From Micromonospora violae (GTDB taxonomy: Bacteria; Actinomycetota; Actinomycetes; Mycobacteriales; Micromonosporaceae): a DNA stretch of 64,000 bases. The notes below the pieces were generated by a model. The model made no database searches and had not been told where the DNA came from. It was given only the letters and a program-made list of their open reading frames with translations. Positions 1-9,560 of the stretch are shown piece after piece. The stretch spans positions 5,332,001 to 5,396,000 of the forward strand of contig NZ_SHKK01000001.1 of NCBI RefSeq assembly GCF_004217135.1. Direction: 5' to 3'. A program made the translations under genes and the position numbers. Position 1 is the stretch's first letter. Each line of letters opens with the position of its first letter.

Positions 1-874
1 CCCGTTCGTCGTGGCCGCCGCCCATGCCGGCGCCACGGTGCCGGCCGACGGCGTCGATCTCGTCGACGAAGACGATCGCCGGGGCGTTCGTCTTGGCCTG
101 CTCGAACAGGTCGCGGACCCGGCTGGCGCCGACGCCGACGAACATCTCCACGAAGTCGGAGCCGGAGATGGAGTAGAAGGGCACGCCGGCTTCGCCGGCG
201 ACCGCGCGGGCCAGCAGGGTCTTACCGGTGCCGGGCGGGCCGAACAGCAGCACGCCCTTCGGGATCTTGGCACCCAGGGCCTGGTACTTCGCCGGGTTCT
301 GCAGGAAGTCCTTGATCTCGTGCAGCTCCTCGACGGCCTCCTCGGCACCCGCGACGTCCGCGAAGGTCGTCTTCGGCGTGTCCTTGGTGATCATCTTGGC
401 CTTGGACTTGCCGAAGTTGAGCACCCGGGAGCCGCCACCCTGCATCTGCGACATGAAGAACAGCAGCAGGAGCACGAGCAGCGCGATCGGCAGCAGGTTG
501 ACGAGCAGGCTCACCCAGATGCTGTCCGAGGAGACCTTGGTGTCGGCCGGGCCGGTGACCCGGTTGGCCGCCTTGGCGGCCTCCACCTCGTTCCAGATCT
601 GTTCGCCAACCTGGTACGGGAACTGTGCCTCGATCCGGTCGGTCTCGGTCTTGCCGAACTTCGTCTTCTCGGCCAGGTCCAGCTGGAGCGTCTGCTCCTT
701 GTCCTGGAAGACAACCTTATTGATCTTGGCGGTGTGCAGCTGATCGAGCGCAACGGAAGTGTCCACGCGGTGGTAGCTGGGACCAGCGGTGAACAGCTGA
801 CTGAGCACAACGGCGCCGAGGATGACCAGGATGATCCAGACCACCGGTCGGCGGAAGAAACGCGTACGTTCCAT
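1..874 (-). CDS. ftsH: ATP-dependent zinc metalloprotease FtsH, N-terminal part (runs off the window)
   Basis: Membrane-anchored AAA+ protease that extracts and degrades membrane and regulatory proteins. Only the first 291 residues are present; the zinc protease domain lies beyond position 1. The ATG at 874 opens a typical FtsH start ([10 protein letters not shown]). A first membrane helix covers about residues 11-28, an extracytoplasmic segment follows, and a second helix lies at about 117-140. The AAA domain begins near 155, with Walker A GPPGTGKT at about 211-218 and Walker B IVFVDEID at about 266-273, then the start of the second region of homology (FEQAKTNAP precedes it). It lies downstream of hpt on the same strand, as is common in actinobacteria, but a repeat-bearing gap of 530 bp separates them, so it probably has its own promoter. 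Confidence 0.97.
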   Translation of the reverse strand, partial: MERTRFFRRPVVWIILVILGAVVLSQLFTAGPSYHRVDTSVALDQLHTAKINKVVFQDKEQTLQLDLAEKTKFGKTETDRIEAQFPYQVGEQIWNEVEAAKAANRVTGPADTKVSSDSIWVSLLVNLLPIALLVLLLLFFMSQMQGGGSRVLNFGKSKAKMITKDTPKTTFADVAGAEEAVEELHEIKDFLQNPAKYQALGAKIPKGVLLFGPPGTGKTLLARAVAGEAGVPFYSISGSDFVEMFVGVGASRVRDLFEQAKTNAPAIVFVDEIDAVGRHRGAGMGGGHDER

Positions 875-1404
875 ACTGTTGTCGAGCGCCGGGGGCGCCC
901 GCATCCTCCTGATCGACGTCCTGACCGTCTGATGGTGTCGCCGCGGTGAGCGGCGGCCGGAGCCGCCGTGCGGGCCGGCCTCGACCCCGAAGCGCGAAAA
1001 CTGCCGCGCCGCGGTCATTCGACGGTACACCGTGTACGCGAGGAGTGAGCTTGCGAGCCCCGCAGTCGTGCGCCATCAAAAGACCGTGTACGCCAACAGC
1101 GAACTTGTGAGCCCCCGCACTCGGCCCGCCGTCGACATCGACGACACGCACCGCGGGCAGGCCCACCAGCCTCGCAACCAACGTGCGGCGAGTCCGGGTG
1201 GAAGCCGGCGTGGCGGGGAGTCCGGCTCGGCCACCCGAGCGCCCGGTCACGCGATCGAGGGGGTCGAGCGCGGAGTTACCTCCGGGCCACCGTGCTACAC
1301 GGTAACCGCAACAGCTGAGAGCGCGCTGAACGTCGGCTCGATGGATGCCGATGCGAGTCGGGCTCATGCCGACCCCGGGCCATCCCGACGGGTCGGGCCG
1401 GGCG
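875..1404. other. 530-bp intergenic region upstream of ftsH
   Basis: No credible gene: open frames here lack ribosome binding sites and coding-like translations. It should hold the ftsH promoter. Visible structure is an odd palindrome GTACACCGTGTAC at 1025-1037 and two diverged copies of a dispersed repeat at 1029-1123, annotated separately. Nothing recognisable was seen in 1124-1404. Confidence 0.6.
1029..1123 (+). repeat. Two diverged tandem copies of a dispersed ~40-bp repeat
   Basis: Copy 1 (1029-1068) and copy 2 (1083-1123) both start ACCGTGTACGC and end in GAGCCCCGCAGTCG (GAGCCCCCGCACTCG in copy 2), separated by 14 bp. Copy 1 contains GCGAGGAGTGAGC followed by TGCGAGCCCCGCAGTCG, the same core as the repeat at 26343-26382. 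Copy 2 is clearly decayed. No coding function is apparent. Confidence 0.75.
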
Positions 1405-1980
1405 TCAGGAGCGGGCGTAGACCTCGGGCTTGAGCACCCCGACGTACGGCAACTCCCGGTAGCGCTCACCGAAGTCGAGGCCGTACCCGACCACGAACTC
1501 GGTGGGGATGTCGAAGCCGACGTACTTCACCGGGACCGGCACCTTCACCGCGTCCGGCTTGCGGAACAGGGCGACCACCTCGACGCTCGCCGCCGAGCGC
1601 GACTCGAGGTAGCGCAGCAGCCAGGAGAGCGTGAGCCCGGAGTCGACGATGTCCTCGACGACGACCACGTGCCGACCGGCGATGTCCCGGTCCAGGTCCT
1701 TGAGGATGCGCACGACCCCGGAGGAGGTGGTGCCCTGGCCGTAGGACGAGATGGCCATGAAGTCGAGTTCCGCCGGTGGGCCGTTACGACCCAGCGCCCG
1801 GGCGAAGTCCGCCATGAACATCACCGCACCCTTGAGTACGCACACCAGCAGCAGCCCGTCGCCCACGTGGGCGTAGTCGGCGGAGACCTGCTTGGCCAGC
1901 TCCGCCGTCTTCTCGCGGATCTGCGCCTCGGAGATGATCACGTGGTCGATGTCGGCGTCGTACCAGGAGCCATCAGCCAT
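1405..1980 (-). CDS. hpt: Hypoxanthine phosphoribosyltransferase
   Basis: Cytosolic purine-salvage enzyme joining hypoxanthine or guanine to PRPP to give IMP or GMP; 191 aa, normal for the family. The PRPP-binding motif VVVVEDIVDSGLTLSW lies at about residues 104-119. The segments LVCVLKGAVMFMADF and ELDFMAISSYG are typical of bacterial HPRT. The ATG at 1980 is chosen because AGGAGTC precedes it and the family start MADGSWYDADIDHV follows; the open frame extends further upstream without support. tilS lies 1.4 kb upstream on the same strand, separated by an inserted regulator and a small membrane gene; ftsH is downstream. The tilS-hpt-ftsH order is conserved in actinobacteria. Confidence 0.96.
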   Translation of the reverse strand: MADGSWYDADIDHVIISEAQIREKTAELAKQVSADYAHVGDGLLLVCVLKGAVMFMADFARALGRNGPPAELDFMAISSYGQGTTSSGVVRILKDLDRDIAGRHVVVVEDIVDSGLTLSWLLRYLESRSAASVEVVALFRKPDAVKVPVPVKYVGFDIPTEFVVGYGLDFGERYRELPYVGVLKPEVYARS

Positions 1981-2080
1981 GACTCCTAGCCTGCCGTACG
2001 TCGGATGGCCTCCGTCGGCGGGGCCGCACCTTTTGGCGCGGTCCCGCCAAGGATTTTCTCCGCAAATCACGCTAACCACA

Positions 2081-2218
2081 TCAGTTGGTGCGTGACCGCC
2101 AGCGGCGGCCGTCGTCGCTGGGCTTCCAGTCGGCCGAGTCGTGGCTGTCGACGGTGAGGCCGGCCGCCGAGGCGGCGGCGAGCAGGACGAGGAACAGGAG
2201 GAGGAACAGGAACTCCAT
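2081..2218 (-). CDS. Small single-pass membrane protein (45 aa), unknown function
   Basis: Forty-five residues beginning MEFLFLLLFLVLLAAASAAG, a single hydrophobic helix from about residue 2 to 20. A short polar tail follows (DSHDSADWKPSDDGRRWRSR). N-in or N-out topology cannot be told. It resembles small hypothetical proteins I associate with Micromonosporaceae, but no function is known to me. It is about 100 bp upstream of hpt on the same strand and divergent from the GlxA-type regulator. The ribosome binding site is weak, so existence rests on the sharp hydrophobic/polar layout. Confidence 0.6.
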   Translation of the reverse strand: MEFLFLLLFLVLLAAASAAGLTVDSHDSADWKPSDDGRRWRSRTN

Positions 2219-2368
2219 GGCGGCGCTCGCTTTCGCATGATTGCTGTCGGTTTCGCCGCCGGTGCGCACCGGACTGAGACCAGTCTGCGCCGTGCCAGAG
2301 CGGCCGGACAGTGGCAGGAATGCCATCGACCATCGATTTACTGCCACCTGTCGGGTTACCCTCGTCAC

Positions 2369-3331
2369 ATGCTCCGGTCCGTTGCCGTGCTCGTCCTTGA
2401 CCAGGTCGCTCCCTTCGAGCTCGGCGTGCTCGCCGAGGTGTTCGGCACCGACCGGACAGCCGACGGTTTCCCCGCCTACCGCTTCCAGGTGTGCAGCCCG
2501 GACGGCGCTCCCGTGCGTACCTCGTCCGGCTTCCACCTCACGCCACACGCAGGCCTCGGCCCGGTCGACGAGGCCGACCTGGTGGCCGTTCCCGCGCACA
2601 GCCAGGGCACCACCGTCCCCGGTCCGGTGCTCGACGCGCTCCGCCGCGCCGACGCCCGGGGCGCATACCTGTTCAGCGTCTGCTCCGGAGCCTTCCTGCT
2701 CGGCGCGGCCGGGCTGCTCGACGACCGCGAGTGCACGACCCACTGGCGGCACGTGGACGAGCTGCAACGCCGGCACCCGCGCGCCCGGGTGCGCTGCAAC
2801 TCGCTCTACGTCCAGGACGGCCGGCTGCTCACCAGCGCCGGCACGGCCGCCGGCATCGACGCGTGCCTGCACCTGATCCGCCAGGAGCACGACTCGGCCA
2901 CCGCGACCCGGCTGGCCCGGCGAATGGTGGTTCCGCCGCACCGCGACGGCGGCCAGTCCCAGTACGTCGAGGCGCCTATCCCGAAGGCCCCCGAGGCACC
3001 CACCCTCGAACCGGTGCTGGAGTGGCTGATGGGCCACCTGGACCGGACGATCACCGTGGAGGAGTTGGCTGCCCGCGCCGGCATGGCGCCCCGCACCTTC
3101 GCCCGCCGGTTCCGCGCCGAGACCGGCACCACGCCGCACGACTGGCTCACCAACCAGCGGGTGCTACTCGCCCGGCGGCTGCTGGAGGAGACCCCGTTGA
3201 GCGTGGAGGCGGTCGCCGACCAGGCCGGCTTCGGCGACGCCGCCGCGCTGCGCCACCACTTCAGCCGCCGGGTCGGCGCCACCCCCCACAGCTACCGGAC
3301 CACCTTCCGGGATCGGGCGCACAGCAGCTGA
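2369..3331 (+). CDS. GlxA-family transcriptional regulator (DJ-1/PfpI domain plus AraC HTH)
   Basis: Cytosolic regulator of 320 aa. Residues 1 to about 170 form a DJ-1/PfpI class I glutamine-amidotransferase-like domain with the elbow cysteine in FSVCSGAFLLG (about residue 105), probably a sensor rather than an enzyme. The C-terminal third is an AraC-type double helix-turn-helix (TVEELAARAGMAPRTFARRF, then SVEAVADQAGFGDAAALRHH). The ATG at 2369 is chosen because the DJ-1 fold starts there with LRSVAVLVLDQVAPFE; the upstream open frame overlaps the divergent promoter region. It ends 9 bp before the tilS stop codon (convergent). The target genes and ligand are unknown. Confidence 0.93.
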   Translation: MLRSVAVLVLDQVAPFELGVLAEVFGTDRTADGFPAYRFQVCSPDGAPVRTSSGFHLTPHAGLGPVDEADLVAVPAHSQGTTVPGPVLDALRRADARGAYLFSVCSGAFLLGAAGLLDDRECTTHWRHVDELQRRHPRARVRCNSLYVQDGRLLTSAGTAAGIDACLHLIRQEHDSATATRLARRMVVPPHRDGGQSQYVEAPIPKAPEAPTLEPVLEWLMGHLDRTITVEELAARAGMAPRTFARRFRAETGTTPHDWLTNQRVLLARRLLEETPLSVEAVADQAGFGDAAALRHHFSRRVGATPHSYRTTFRDRAHSS

Positions 3332-3340
3332 CCGGACGCC

Positions 3341-4324
3341 TCAGCCCGGGATCAGCCGGTCGGCCCGGCGCCGCACCCGGACACCGCCGGGCAGGTCGGT
3401 CGGACCCTGACCGTGCCAATCGGTGACCAGGGCGTCCAGCGCGGCGATGTGCCGATGGGACAGGGCGGCGGGCAGCGCGCCCAGCTCGCGGGCCCAGGAG
3501 TGCAGCACCCGGCCGCGTACGGCGGGGACCAGGCCGAGCAGCGCCGGCACGGACAGCCCCCCGTCGGGGCAGCGGGCCCCCGCCAGCGCCGTCCCCGACA
3601 ACTCGTCGAGCGCCGCGTTGTCGGCGGCCACCAGCCGGGCGGTACGCGCGAGGTTGTCCACCACACCCGGCCCGAGCACCCGCACCAGCGCCGGCAGCAG
3701 ATCGGCCCGCACCCGCGACCGGGCGTACGACGGGTCGGTGTTGTGCGGATCCTGCCAGGGGTTGAGCCCGAGCACCGCGCACGCCGCGCGCGTCTGCTCC
3801 CGACCGATCTCCAACAGCGGGCGCAGCAGCGGCACCCCGCCCAGATCCCGCCGGGCGGGCATCCCGGCCAGCCCTCGTGGGCCGGCGCCCCGGGCGAGCG
3901 CGAGCAGCACCGTCTCCGCCTGGTCGTCGCGGGTGTGCCCGGTGAGCACCGCGACCGCGTTCTGCTGCCGGGCCACCTCGGTCAGCGCCTGGTAGCGGGC
4001 CTCCCTGGCGGCCGCCTCCGGCCCGCCGGGACGCCCGGCCACCTCCACCCGGACCACCGTCGCCGACGCGAACCCGACCTCCCGCCCCCAGGCGGCCACC
4101 GCCTCCGCGCGCTCCGCGGAGCCGTCCTGCAGGCCGTGGTCGACGCTGACGAGCACCGCGCTGCGGCCCAGCCGCGGCGCGACGAACACGGTGGCCGCCG
4201 CGAGCGCGAGCGAGTCGGCACCACCGGAGCAGGCGACCAGCACCGGACCACCGGACGGCAGCCCGGTCAGTGCGCGGCGGACCGCCACCCGGACGGCCGC
4301 CACCGGCGGAGCGAGCGCGGCCAC
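3341..4324 (-). CDS. tilS: tRNA(Ile) lysidine synthetase TilS
   Basis: Converts C34 of the CAU-anticodon tRNA-Ile to lysidine using ATP and lysine, so that AUA is read as isoleucine; essential in most bacteria. The protein has 327 aa, typical of the short actinobacterial form. The PP-loop SGGADS is at residues 33-38. The motif TGHTRDDQAETVLL and LRPLLEIGREQTRAAC are diagnostic of the N-type PP-loop lysidine synthetase family. GTG start at 4324. The zinc metalloprotease gene ends 11 bp upstream at 4335, so the two are probably co-transcribed. Confidence 0.96.
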   Translation of the reverse strand: MAALAPPVAAVRVAVRRALTGLPSGGPVLVACSGGADSLALAAATVFVAPRLGRSAVLVSVDHGLQDGSAERAEAVAAWGREVGFASATVVRVEVAGRPGGPEAAAREARYQALTEVARQQNAVAVLTGHTRDDQAETVLLALARGAGPRGLAGMPARRDLGGVPLLRPLLEIGREQTRAACAVLGLNPWQDPHNTDPSYARSRVRADLLPALVRVLGPGVVDNLARTARLVAADNAALDELSGTALAGARCPDGGLSVPALLGLVPAVRGRVLHSWARELGALPAALSHRHIAALDALVTDWHGQGPTDLPGGVRVRRRADRLIPG

Positions 4325-4334
4325 CGGCGGGTGG

Positions 4335-5405
4335 TCAGCCAGCGGCCGGAATGGTGCCGGCCGGGCCGTGCACGCGGGCGACCCAGGCGTCCGGGTCGCC
4401 CAACTCCGACAGCCGAGGCAGCGTCAACGGGGAGTTGAAGATCGAGTTGAACCCGTCCATGCCGACGCGTTCCACCACGCCGTGCACGAACTTGCGCCCC
4501 TCGGCGTACTGGCGCATCTTGACGTCCACCCCGAGCAGCCGGCGGATCGCCTTCTCCAACGGGTTGCCCGCCTCCCGGCGTCGGTTGAACGACGCCCGGA
4601 TCCGCTCGACGCTCGGGATCACCTGCGGGCCGACGCCGTCCATCACGAACTCCGCGTGCCCCTCCAGCAGGGTCATCAGCGCGGTGAGCCGGTCCAGTAC
4701 GGCCCGCTGCGCCGGGGTCTGCACGATGTCCAGCACGCTGGTGCGGCTCTCCGGGTCGCGGATCGCCTCGGACAACGTGGCCACCCCGCGCCGCAACCGC
4801 TCGACCAGGTGCTCGCTCCCGCTGGACGAGGCGTCCACGAACGCCTGCACCTCGCTGAGGAAGTAGGCCCGCATCCACGGCACGGCCGTGAACTGGGTGC
4901 GGTGGGTGACCTCGTGCAGACACACCCAGAGCCGGAAGTCCCGAGGGTCGGCACCGAGCTTGCGCTCCACCTCGACGATGTTCGGCGCGACCAGCAGCAG
5001 TTGGCCCGGCTCCGCCGAGAAGACCTCGTACTGGCCGAGCACCCGACCGGAGAGGTACGCCAGCACCGTGCCGGCCTGCACACCTGTCAACCGGGACCCG
5101 ATCGCCTCGGTCAACGCGCCCGGCTGTTTGTCGCCGGAGAGCCGGCTCATCAGCGGCGAGATCACCTCACGGAGCCCGGCGATGTTGGTCGCGGCCCAGT
5201 CACGACGATCGACCACCCGGACCGGCGGATGCGACACCTGCGCCCGCAGCCCGGTGTAGTCGGCCACGTGCCCGGCCGCCTCGTCGGTCAGCCGGCGCAG
5301 GTCGCCGACCACGTCGGTGGCTTCGGCGTACGACACGCGGGGGCCAGACTTGCTCAACGCCCCCGCGGTGGCGGCGGCCAGATCCCAGTCCACGAACTGC
5401 GCCAT
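4335..5405 (-). CDS. DUF2342 (zincin-like) zinc-dependent metalloprotease
   Basis: Predicted metallopeptidase of 356 aa with HEVTH (an HEXXH zinc site) near residues 164-168 in the context LWVCLHEVTHRTQF. Conserved flanks such as VAPNIVEVERKLGADP and LLEGHAEFVMDGVGP fit the actinobacterial DUF2342 family, one branch of which is labelled coenzyme-F420-biosynthesis-associated. Its substrate is unknown. No signal peptide is visible, so it is probably cytosolic. The ATG at 5405 starts the conserved MAQFVDWDLA. It lies between the dacB-like gene and tilS, as in M. tuberculosis Rv3625c-Rv3627c (from memory), and so is part of a housekeeping block. Confidence 0.9.
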   Translation of the reverse strand: MAQFVDWDLAAATAGALSKSGPRVSYAEATDVVGDLRRLTDEAAGHVADYTGLRAQVSHPPVRVVDRRDWAATNIAGLREVISPLMSRLSGDKQPGALTEAIGSRLTGVQAGTVLAYLSGRVLGQYEVFSAEPGQLLLVAPNIVEVERKLGADPRDFRLWVCLHEVTHRTQFTAVPWMRAYFLSEVQAFVDASSSGSEHLVERLRRGVATLSEAIRDPESRTSVLDIVQTPAQRAVLDRLTALMTLLEGHAEFVMDGVGPQVIPSVERIRASFNRRREAGNPLEKAIRRLLGVDVKMRQYAEGRKFVHGVVERVGMDGFNSIFNSPLTLPRLSELGDPDAWVARVHGPAGTIPAAG

Positions 5406-5499
5406 GGACCCACCGTACCCGCGCCGCGACACCCCGGCCCGGGCTCGCGCCCTCGACCGACACCGATGGCGACCGTCGCCACCCCCGGACCGGCGACGG

Positions 5500-7365
5500 T
5501 CAGCCGCACCCGCAGCCGGCCAGGGCGGCGGCGATCCGATCCAGCGCCGGCTGGGCGGTGTCCCGGTCACCAGGGACCTTGTCGGTGAGCACCGCGAAGG
5601 TCAACAGCCGACCCTCGGCGGTGGTCACCAGGCCCGCGATGGCGTGCACGCCGGTCAGCGTGCCGGTCTTGGCCCGGACGCTGCCCGCGCCCGCCGCGGT
5701 GCCCGCCGTGTTGCGGTAGCGCTCGTTCAGCGTCCCGGACCATCCACCCACCGGCAGACCACCGAAGACGCCGGCCAGCTCCGGGTGATCCGGGCTGGCA
5801 GCCAACCGGATCAGGTCGGTCAGCAGCGACGGGCTGATCCGGTTACGGCGGGACAGCCCGCTGCCGTCGGAGACGCTGATCTCGTCGGCGGGCAGGCCCA
5901 ACTCCGCCACCTCGGCGTCCATCGCCGCGGCGCCCCCGTCGAACGAGGCGGGCTGGTTGCGGGCCAACGCGACCTGCCGGGCGAGCGCCTCAGCCACCAG
6001 GTTGTCACTCTCGCTGATCATGACGTCGACGAGCCGGATCAGCGGCGGAGACTGCACCACACCCAACTCGGTGCCGGGTGCCGGGCTGGCGCCGGCCGCG
6101 GCTGGGGCCGGCGCCGTGCCCCGCTTCACGGCGTCGGTCGGCACACCGAGCAACCGGGCGAACGCCTTGCCGGCGGCCAGGTCCGGCTCGGCGAACCGCT
6201 GGGCGGACCCGTGTCCCACGCCCGGGTCCGTCCGCGCGCCGTCGGTCATCAACGCGGTCACCGCGCCACCCGACCCACCGGTGGGGATGTCGTCGTCCCA
6301 GCCGGGGCCGTAGACCGGGCCGGAGTAGAGCGAGCCGTCGACGGTGACGCTGGTCGGGGAGGTGCCGCCGAGCGCCGTACGCACCTGGGCGGCCAGCTCG
6401 TCGAGACGCGCCGCGCCCGGGTAGTAGCCCTTCTTGTTGATCGCGAGGGTGGGGTCGCCGCCACCGACGATCACCACCTCGCCGGGCTTCTCGCCGGCCA
6501 CCGCGCGAGTGGGAATCCGGTAACCGGGCCCCCGGGCCGCCAGCACGGTCACCGCGGTCGCCAGTTTCGTCACCGAGGCGGGGACGGTGCCGTCGTCCGC
6601 CCCCTTCGCGAACAACGTCTGGCCGGTGATCACGTCGGCGACCGAGACGTTGACCCGGTCACCCAGGGCGGCGACGCCGACCAGTGGATCGAGCACGGCA
6701 CGAACCCCGTCCGGGGTGGGCACCGGGGCGTTCGCATCCGGACCGCCCAGCACATCCGACGGGGCGGGGTCCGGTGTCACGCCGGCCGCGTTCGGCCCGG
6801 ACGCGGCGTCGTCGCCCAGCCATCCAGCCACCGGGCCGGGACGGGTGATCACGACTCCGACGCTGGCGAGGACCAGCAGGAGCACGACGGCCAGCACCAC
6901 CGGAAGTCGCCGCCGGCGGCGCGGTGCGGCGGGTGCGGATGGGGGTACGGGTGCGGCGCCGGCGGGCGCCGGCAACGCGGAGATCGGCGGGCCCAACGGC
7001 GGGACGCCACCGGGACGAGCCGGCCCGGGGCCGAACGACGGGCTGACCGGCGCAGGGCTGACCGGCGCAGGGCTGACCGGGACCGCGGCACTGCCCCGCG
7101 GCGGGCCGCTCACCGGCGGCTCACCGCCGCCTACCGGGAAGTGACCGACGTTCGGGGTGGGCGGTACCGGACCGGTCGGCGGGCGCCAGGGCAGCGGCGG
7201 CGGCCGCTCGGGCACCGGCGCCGGCGCCGGCGTCGGTGGTTCGGGAGCCCGTGGGAGGTGCGCCTCCGGCACCGGGACCCGCCCCTTGGCGCTGCCGGAG
7301 CCGGATCGTCCGGTACCGTGCGCGGAGCCCCCGTTCGGGCGGTAGTGTGAATCTTCCCTCCCCAC
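5500..7365 (-). CDS. dacB: D-alanyl-D-alanine carboxypeptidase/endopeptidase (DacB, peptidase S13)
   Basis: Penicillin-binding serine peptidase trimming or cross-link-cutting peptidoglycan outside the membrane; 621 aa. A proline-rich cytoplasmic head (about 1-148) precedes a basic stretch and one membrane anchor at about 152-172. The catalytic domain follows with SVTK at about 264 (SxxK nucleophile), SDN at about 451 and KTG at about 564, all three motifs intact. The C-terminus ends CGCG. The start is GTG at 7365, nine bases after GGAGG. The extended Pro-rich head is unusual for E. coli DacB but common in actinobacterial homologues. Divergent from ppa. Confidence 0.94.
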   Translation of the reverse strand: MGREDSHYRPNGGSAHGTGRSGSGSAKGRVPVPEAHLPRAPEPPTPAPAPVPERPPPLPWRPPTGPVPPTPNVGHFPVGGGEPPVSGPPRGSAAVPVSPAPVSPAPVSPSFGPGPARPGGVPPLGPPISALPAPAGAAPVPPSAPAAPRRRRRLPVVLAVVLLLVLASVGVVITRPGPVAGWLGDDAASGPNAAGVTPDPAPSDVLGGPDANAPVPTPDGVRAVLDPLVGVAALGDRVNVSVADVITGQTLFAKGADDGTVPASVTKLATAVTVLAARGPGYRIPTRAVAGEKPGEVVIVGGGDPTLAINKKGYYPGAARLDELAAQVRTALGGTSPTSVTVDGSLYSGPVYGPGWDDDIPTGGSGGAVTALMTDGARTDPGVGHGSAQRFAEPDLAAGKAFARLLGVPTDAVKRGTAPAPAAAGASPAPGTELGVVQSPPLIRLVDVMISESDNLVAEALARQVALARNQPASFDGGAAAMDAEVAELGLPADEISVSDGSGLSRRNRISPSLLTDLIRLAASPDHPELAGVFGGLPVGGWSGTLNERYRNTAGTAAGAGSVRAKTGTLTGVHAIAGLVTTAEGRLLTFAVLTDKVPGDRDTAQPALDRIAAALAGCGCG

Positions 7366-7517
7366 GACCCCCTCCTCCCCCAGCGAAAATCGGCTTGGGT
7401 GACACTACTTCGGTCCGAAGACTATGCGGCGGCCGGAGTCGGCGGGTGGGCATTCACCCGACCGGAGGGCCGCCAGTGGTTCCGTTAGCCAGCGTGGGCA
7501 GACGAGGGAGCGTGCAG

Positions 7518-8024
7518 ATGGATTTCGACGTGACGGTTGAGATCCCCAAGGGTCACCGGAACAAGTACGAGGTGGACCACGCGACCGGCCGGATCCGGCT
7601 GGACCGCACCCTCTTCACGTCCACCCAGTACCCGGCCGACTACGGGTTCATCGAGGGCACGCTGGGCGAGGACGGCGACCCGCTGGACGCCCTCGTGCTG
7701 GTCCCCGAGCCGACCTTCCCGGGCTGCCTGATCCGCTGCCGCACCATCGGCATGTTCCGGATGACCGACGAGAAGGGCGGGGATGACAAGGTCCTCTGCG
7801 TGCCCTACGAGGACCCCCGCCAGGAGCACCTGCGCGACATCCACCACCTGGGCGAGTTCGACCGCCTGGAGATCCAGCACTTCTTCGAGGTGTACAAGGA
7901 CCTCGAGCCCGGCAAGTCGGTGGAGGGCGCGACCTGGGTCGGCCGCACCGAGGCCGAGGCCGAGATCCAGGCCTCCTACCAGCGGGCCCGGGACGCCGAG
8001 GCGCGCGGCGAATCCGCCCACTGA
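7518..8024 (+). CDS. ppa: Inorganic pyrophosphatase (family I)
   Basis: Cytosolic enzyme hydrolysing pyrophosphate to phosphate, which pulls biosynthetic reactions forward; 168 aa. The metal-binding signature [10 protein letters not shown] has D52, D54 and D57. N-terminal [16 protein letters not shown] is typical of the family. The ATG at 7518 is chosen, with GAGGGAG upstream; longer open frame upstream is not coding-like. A 13-bp odd palindrome CTTCGGTCCGAAG lies in the shared promoter region at 7408-7420 and could be an operator for ppa or dacB. A strong hairpin follows the gene. Confidence 0.97.
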   Translation: MDFDVTVEIPKGHRNKYEVDHATGRIRLDRTLFTSTQYPADYGFIEGTLGEDGDPLDALVLVPEPTFPGCLIRCRTIGMFRMTDEKGGDDKVLCVPYEDPRQEHLRDIHHLGEFDRLEIQHFFEVYKDLEPGKSVEGATWVGRTEAEAEIQASYQRARDAEARGESAH

Positions 8025-8037
8025 CGACAACTGACGC

Positions 8038-8081
8038 ACCGGGCCCGAGGGTCGCTCAACCGAGCAGCCCTCGGGCCCGGT
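8038..8081. terminator. Bidirectional hairpin between ppa and eccD
   Basis: Perfect 14-bp inverted repeat: ACCGGGCCCGAGGG (8038-8051) pairs with 8068-8081 around a 16-nt loop. There is no T-tract. The genes converge, and the right arm lies inside the last codons of eccD. Confidence 0.6.
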
Positions 8082-9459
8082 CGTACAGGTCGAGCACCGC
8101 GCAGGCGATCGGCACCACGGCGACCACCAGGGCCGTGTCGGTGAGGTCCGCGACCCTCCCGAGGTACGGCGAGACCGGCCTGCGGGCGTACCCGGTGCCG
8201 CTGGCGACCGCCACCAGGGCCAGCGCCGCCCCGCCGAGGACCAGCACCAGCCGCCCGGCCTCGTCGGCCCGACCGACCAGCACCGCACCCAGCACCGCGT
8301 AGCCGGCCAGCCCGGCGAGCACCGTGGGCACCCGGTGCCGCAGCGCCACGAACAGCCGCGACCGCAGCAGCAGCACGGCCGAGGTGACCGCCACCAGCAC
8401 CCGACCGGCCGTGCCACCGGCGACCACGAGGACGACCGCGGTGGCCACCACCAGCAGGGCGTGGCCGATCAGCATTCCGGTGAGCATCTCCTCGGTACGG
8501 ATCACCGCGGCGTGCACCCGGCTCCGGTCCGGCAGGTCCCGGGCCCGCTGCGGCTCCTCCGCGGGCGTCGCGGCCGGCAGGGTGATCGGCGGTAGCGGCA
8601 GCTTGCCCAGCCGGATGGCCAGCAGCGGGATCACGCCGACGGCGAAGACCAGGGCGCTGAGCAGCACCGCCGCCGTACCGGCCGTGGTCATCAGCAGCCC
8701 ACCGAGCGCGGCCCCCGCGCCGATCAGGCCGGCCGCGACACCGGCCACGAAGACCCGCAGCCGGCTGGCCACCCCGAGCAGACCGATCAACGCCACCAGC
8801 AGCAGCGCCACCGAGCCGGCCAGCAGTTCGGGAGCGCCCACCCAGCGGGCCGGCCCGAACGGCCCGACCGGGTCGCCGGAGCCGACCGCCAGGGCACCGG
8901 CCGTGAACGCGTAGGGCAGCGCGTAGCCGCCGAGCGTCGCCCCGGCGACGCCGTCGCCGTTGGCGCGGGACGCCACCGTGCCGGCCACGGTGAGCACCAG
9001 CGCCACCGTGGCCGCCGCCAGCCAACCGGCCCGGTGCGTCGGGCCACCGGCGAGCAGCGCGAGCAGTCCGACCGCGAGCGGTACGCCGGCACCGGCCAGA
9101 CCGGCGGCGCGGGTGGCGGTGGGCGACCAGGCCCCGCCCCGGCGGCGAGCACCGTCAGCGATCGCCTCGATGACGTCGTCGTACTCCAATTCGGGCCAGT
9201 GCGCGCGCGCCGGCACGAGGTGCAGCACCTCCCCGTCGCGGACCCCCTGCGGCAGCAGCGCCTGTGCGGTCACCAGCAACGCCCCGTCGGTGCGGCGGAG
9301 CACCCAACCGCCGTGCTGCTCACCGTCGTCGGCCAGCCCGACCCCGGCGTGCCGGAGCACGTCGGGCAGCAGCTCAGCCAGGGGCACCTGCTCCGGCAGG
9401 GCGACGTCCACCCGTCGTTGCGGCGCGCTGATGGTGACGCGTGCCAGCCCGGTAGTCAT
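8056..9459 (-). CDS. eccD: Type VII (ESX) secretion integral membrane protein EccD
   Basis: Channel-forming membrane subunit of the ESX secretion system; 467 aa. Residues 1 to about 85 form a YukD ubiquitin-like domain (ARVTISAPQRRVDVALPEQ at the start). From about 115 onward roughly eleven hydrophobic helices follow, the EccD layout. A hydrophilic loop near 280-310 (PAATPAEEPQRARDL) splits the helices. The ATG at 9459 faces eccC, with 101 bp between the two starts, so the apparatus genes are transcribed outward from a shared control region. No EccB, EccE or WXG100 gene is in the window. Confidence 0.9.
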   Translation of the reverse strand: MTTGLARVTISAPQRRVDVALPEQVPLAELLPDVLRHAGVGLADDGEQHGGWVLRRTDGALLVTAQALLPQGVRDGEVLHLVPARAHWPELEYDDVIEAIADGARRRGGAWSPTATRAAGLAGAGVPLAVGLLALLAGGPTHRAGWLAAATVALVLTVAGTVASRANGDGVAGATLGGYALPYAFTAGALAVGSGDPVGPFGPARWVGAPELLAGSVALLLVALIGLLGVASRLRVFVAGVAAGLIGAGAALGGLLMTTAGTAAVLLSALVFAVGVIPLLAIRLGKLPLPPITLPAATPAEEPQRARDLPDRSRVHAAVIRTEEMLTGMLIGHALLVVATAVVLVVAGGTAGRVLVAVTSAVLLLRSRLFVALRHRVPTVLAGLAGYAVLGAVLVGRADEAGRLVLVLGGAALALVAVASGTGYARRPVSPYLGRVADLTDTALVVAVVPIACAVLDLYDRARGLLG

Positions 9460-9560
9460 CGACTGGTCTCCATATCGAGGGGGATCGGAGGCTGCGCGGA
9501 CGACAGGACTTTACCTACCATGAGCCAGGCTCGGGTTACCCAGCGCTGTCAGGAGGCCGA

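Noticed and set aside
5317..7350. 677-codon plus-strand frame opposite dacB
   Set aside because: Same reasoning: the minus-strand protein has SxxK, SDN and KTG motifs.
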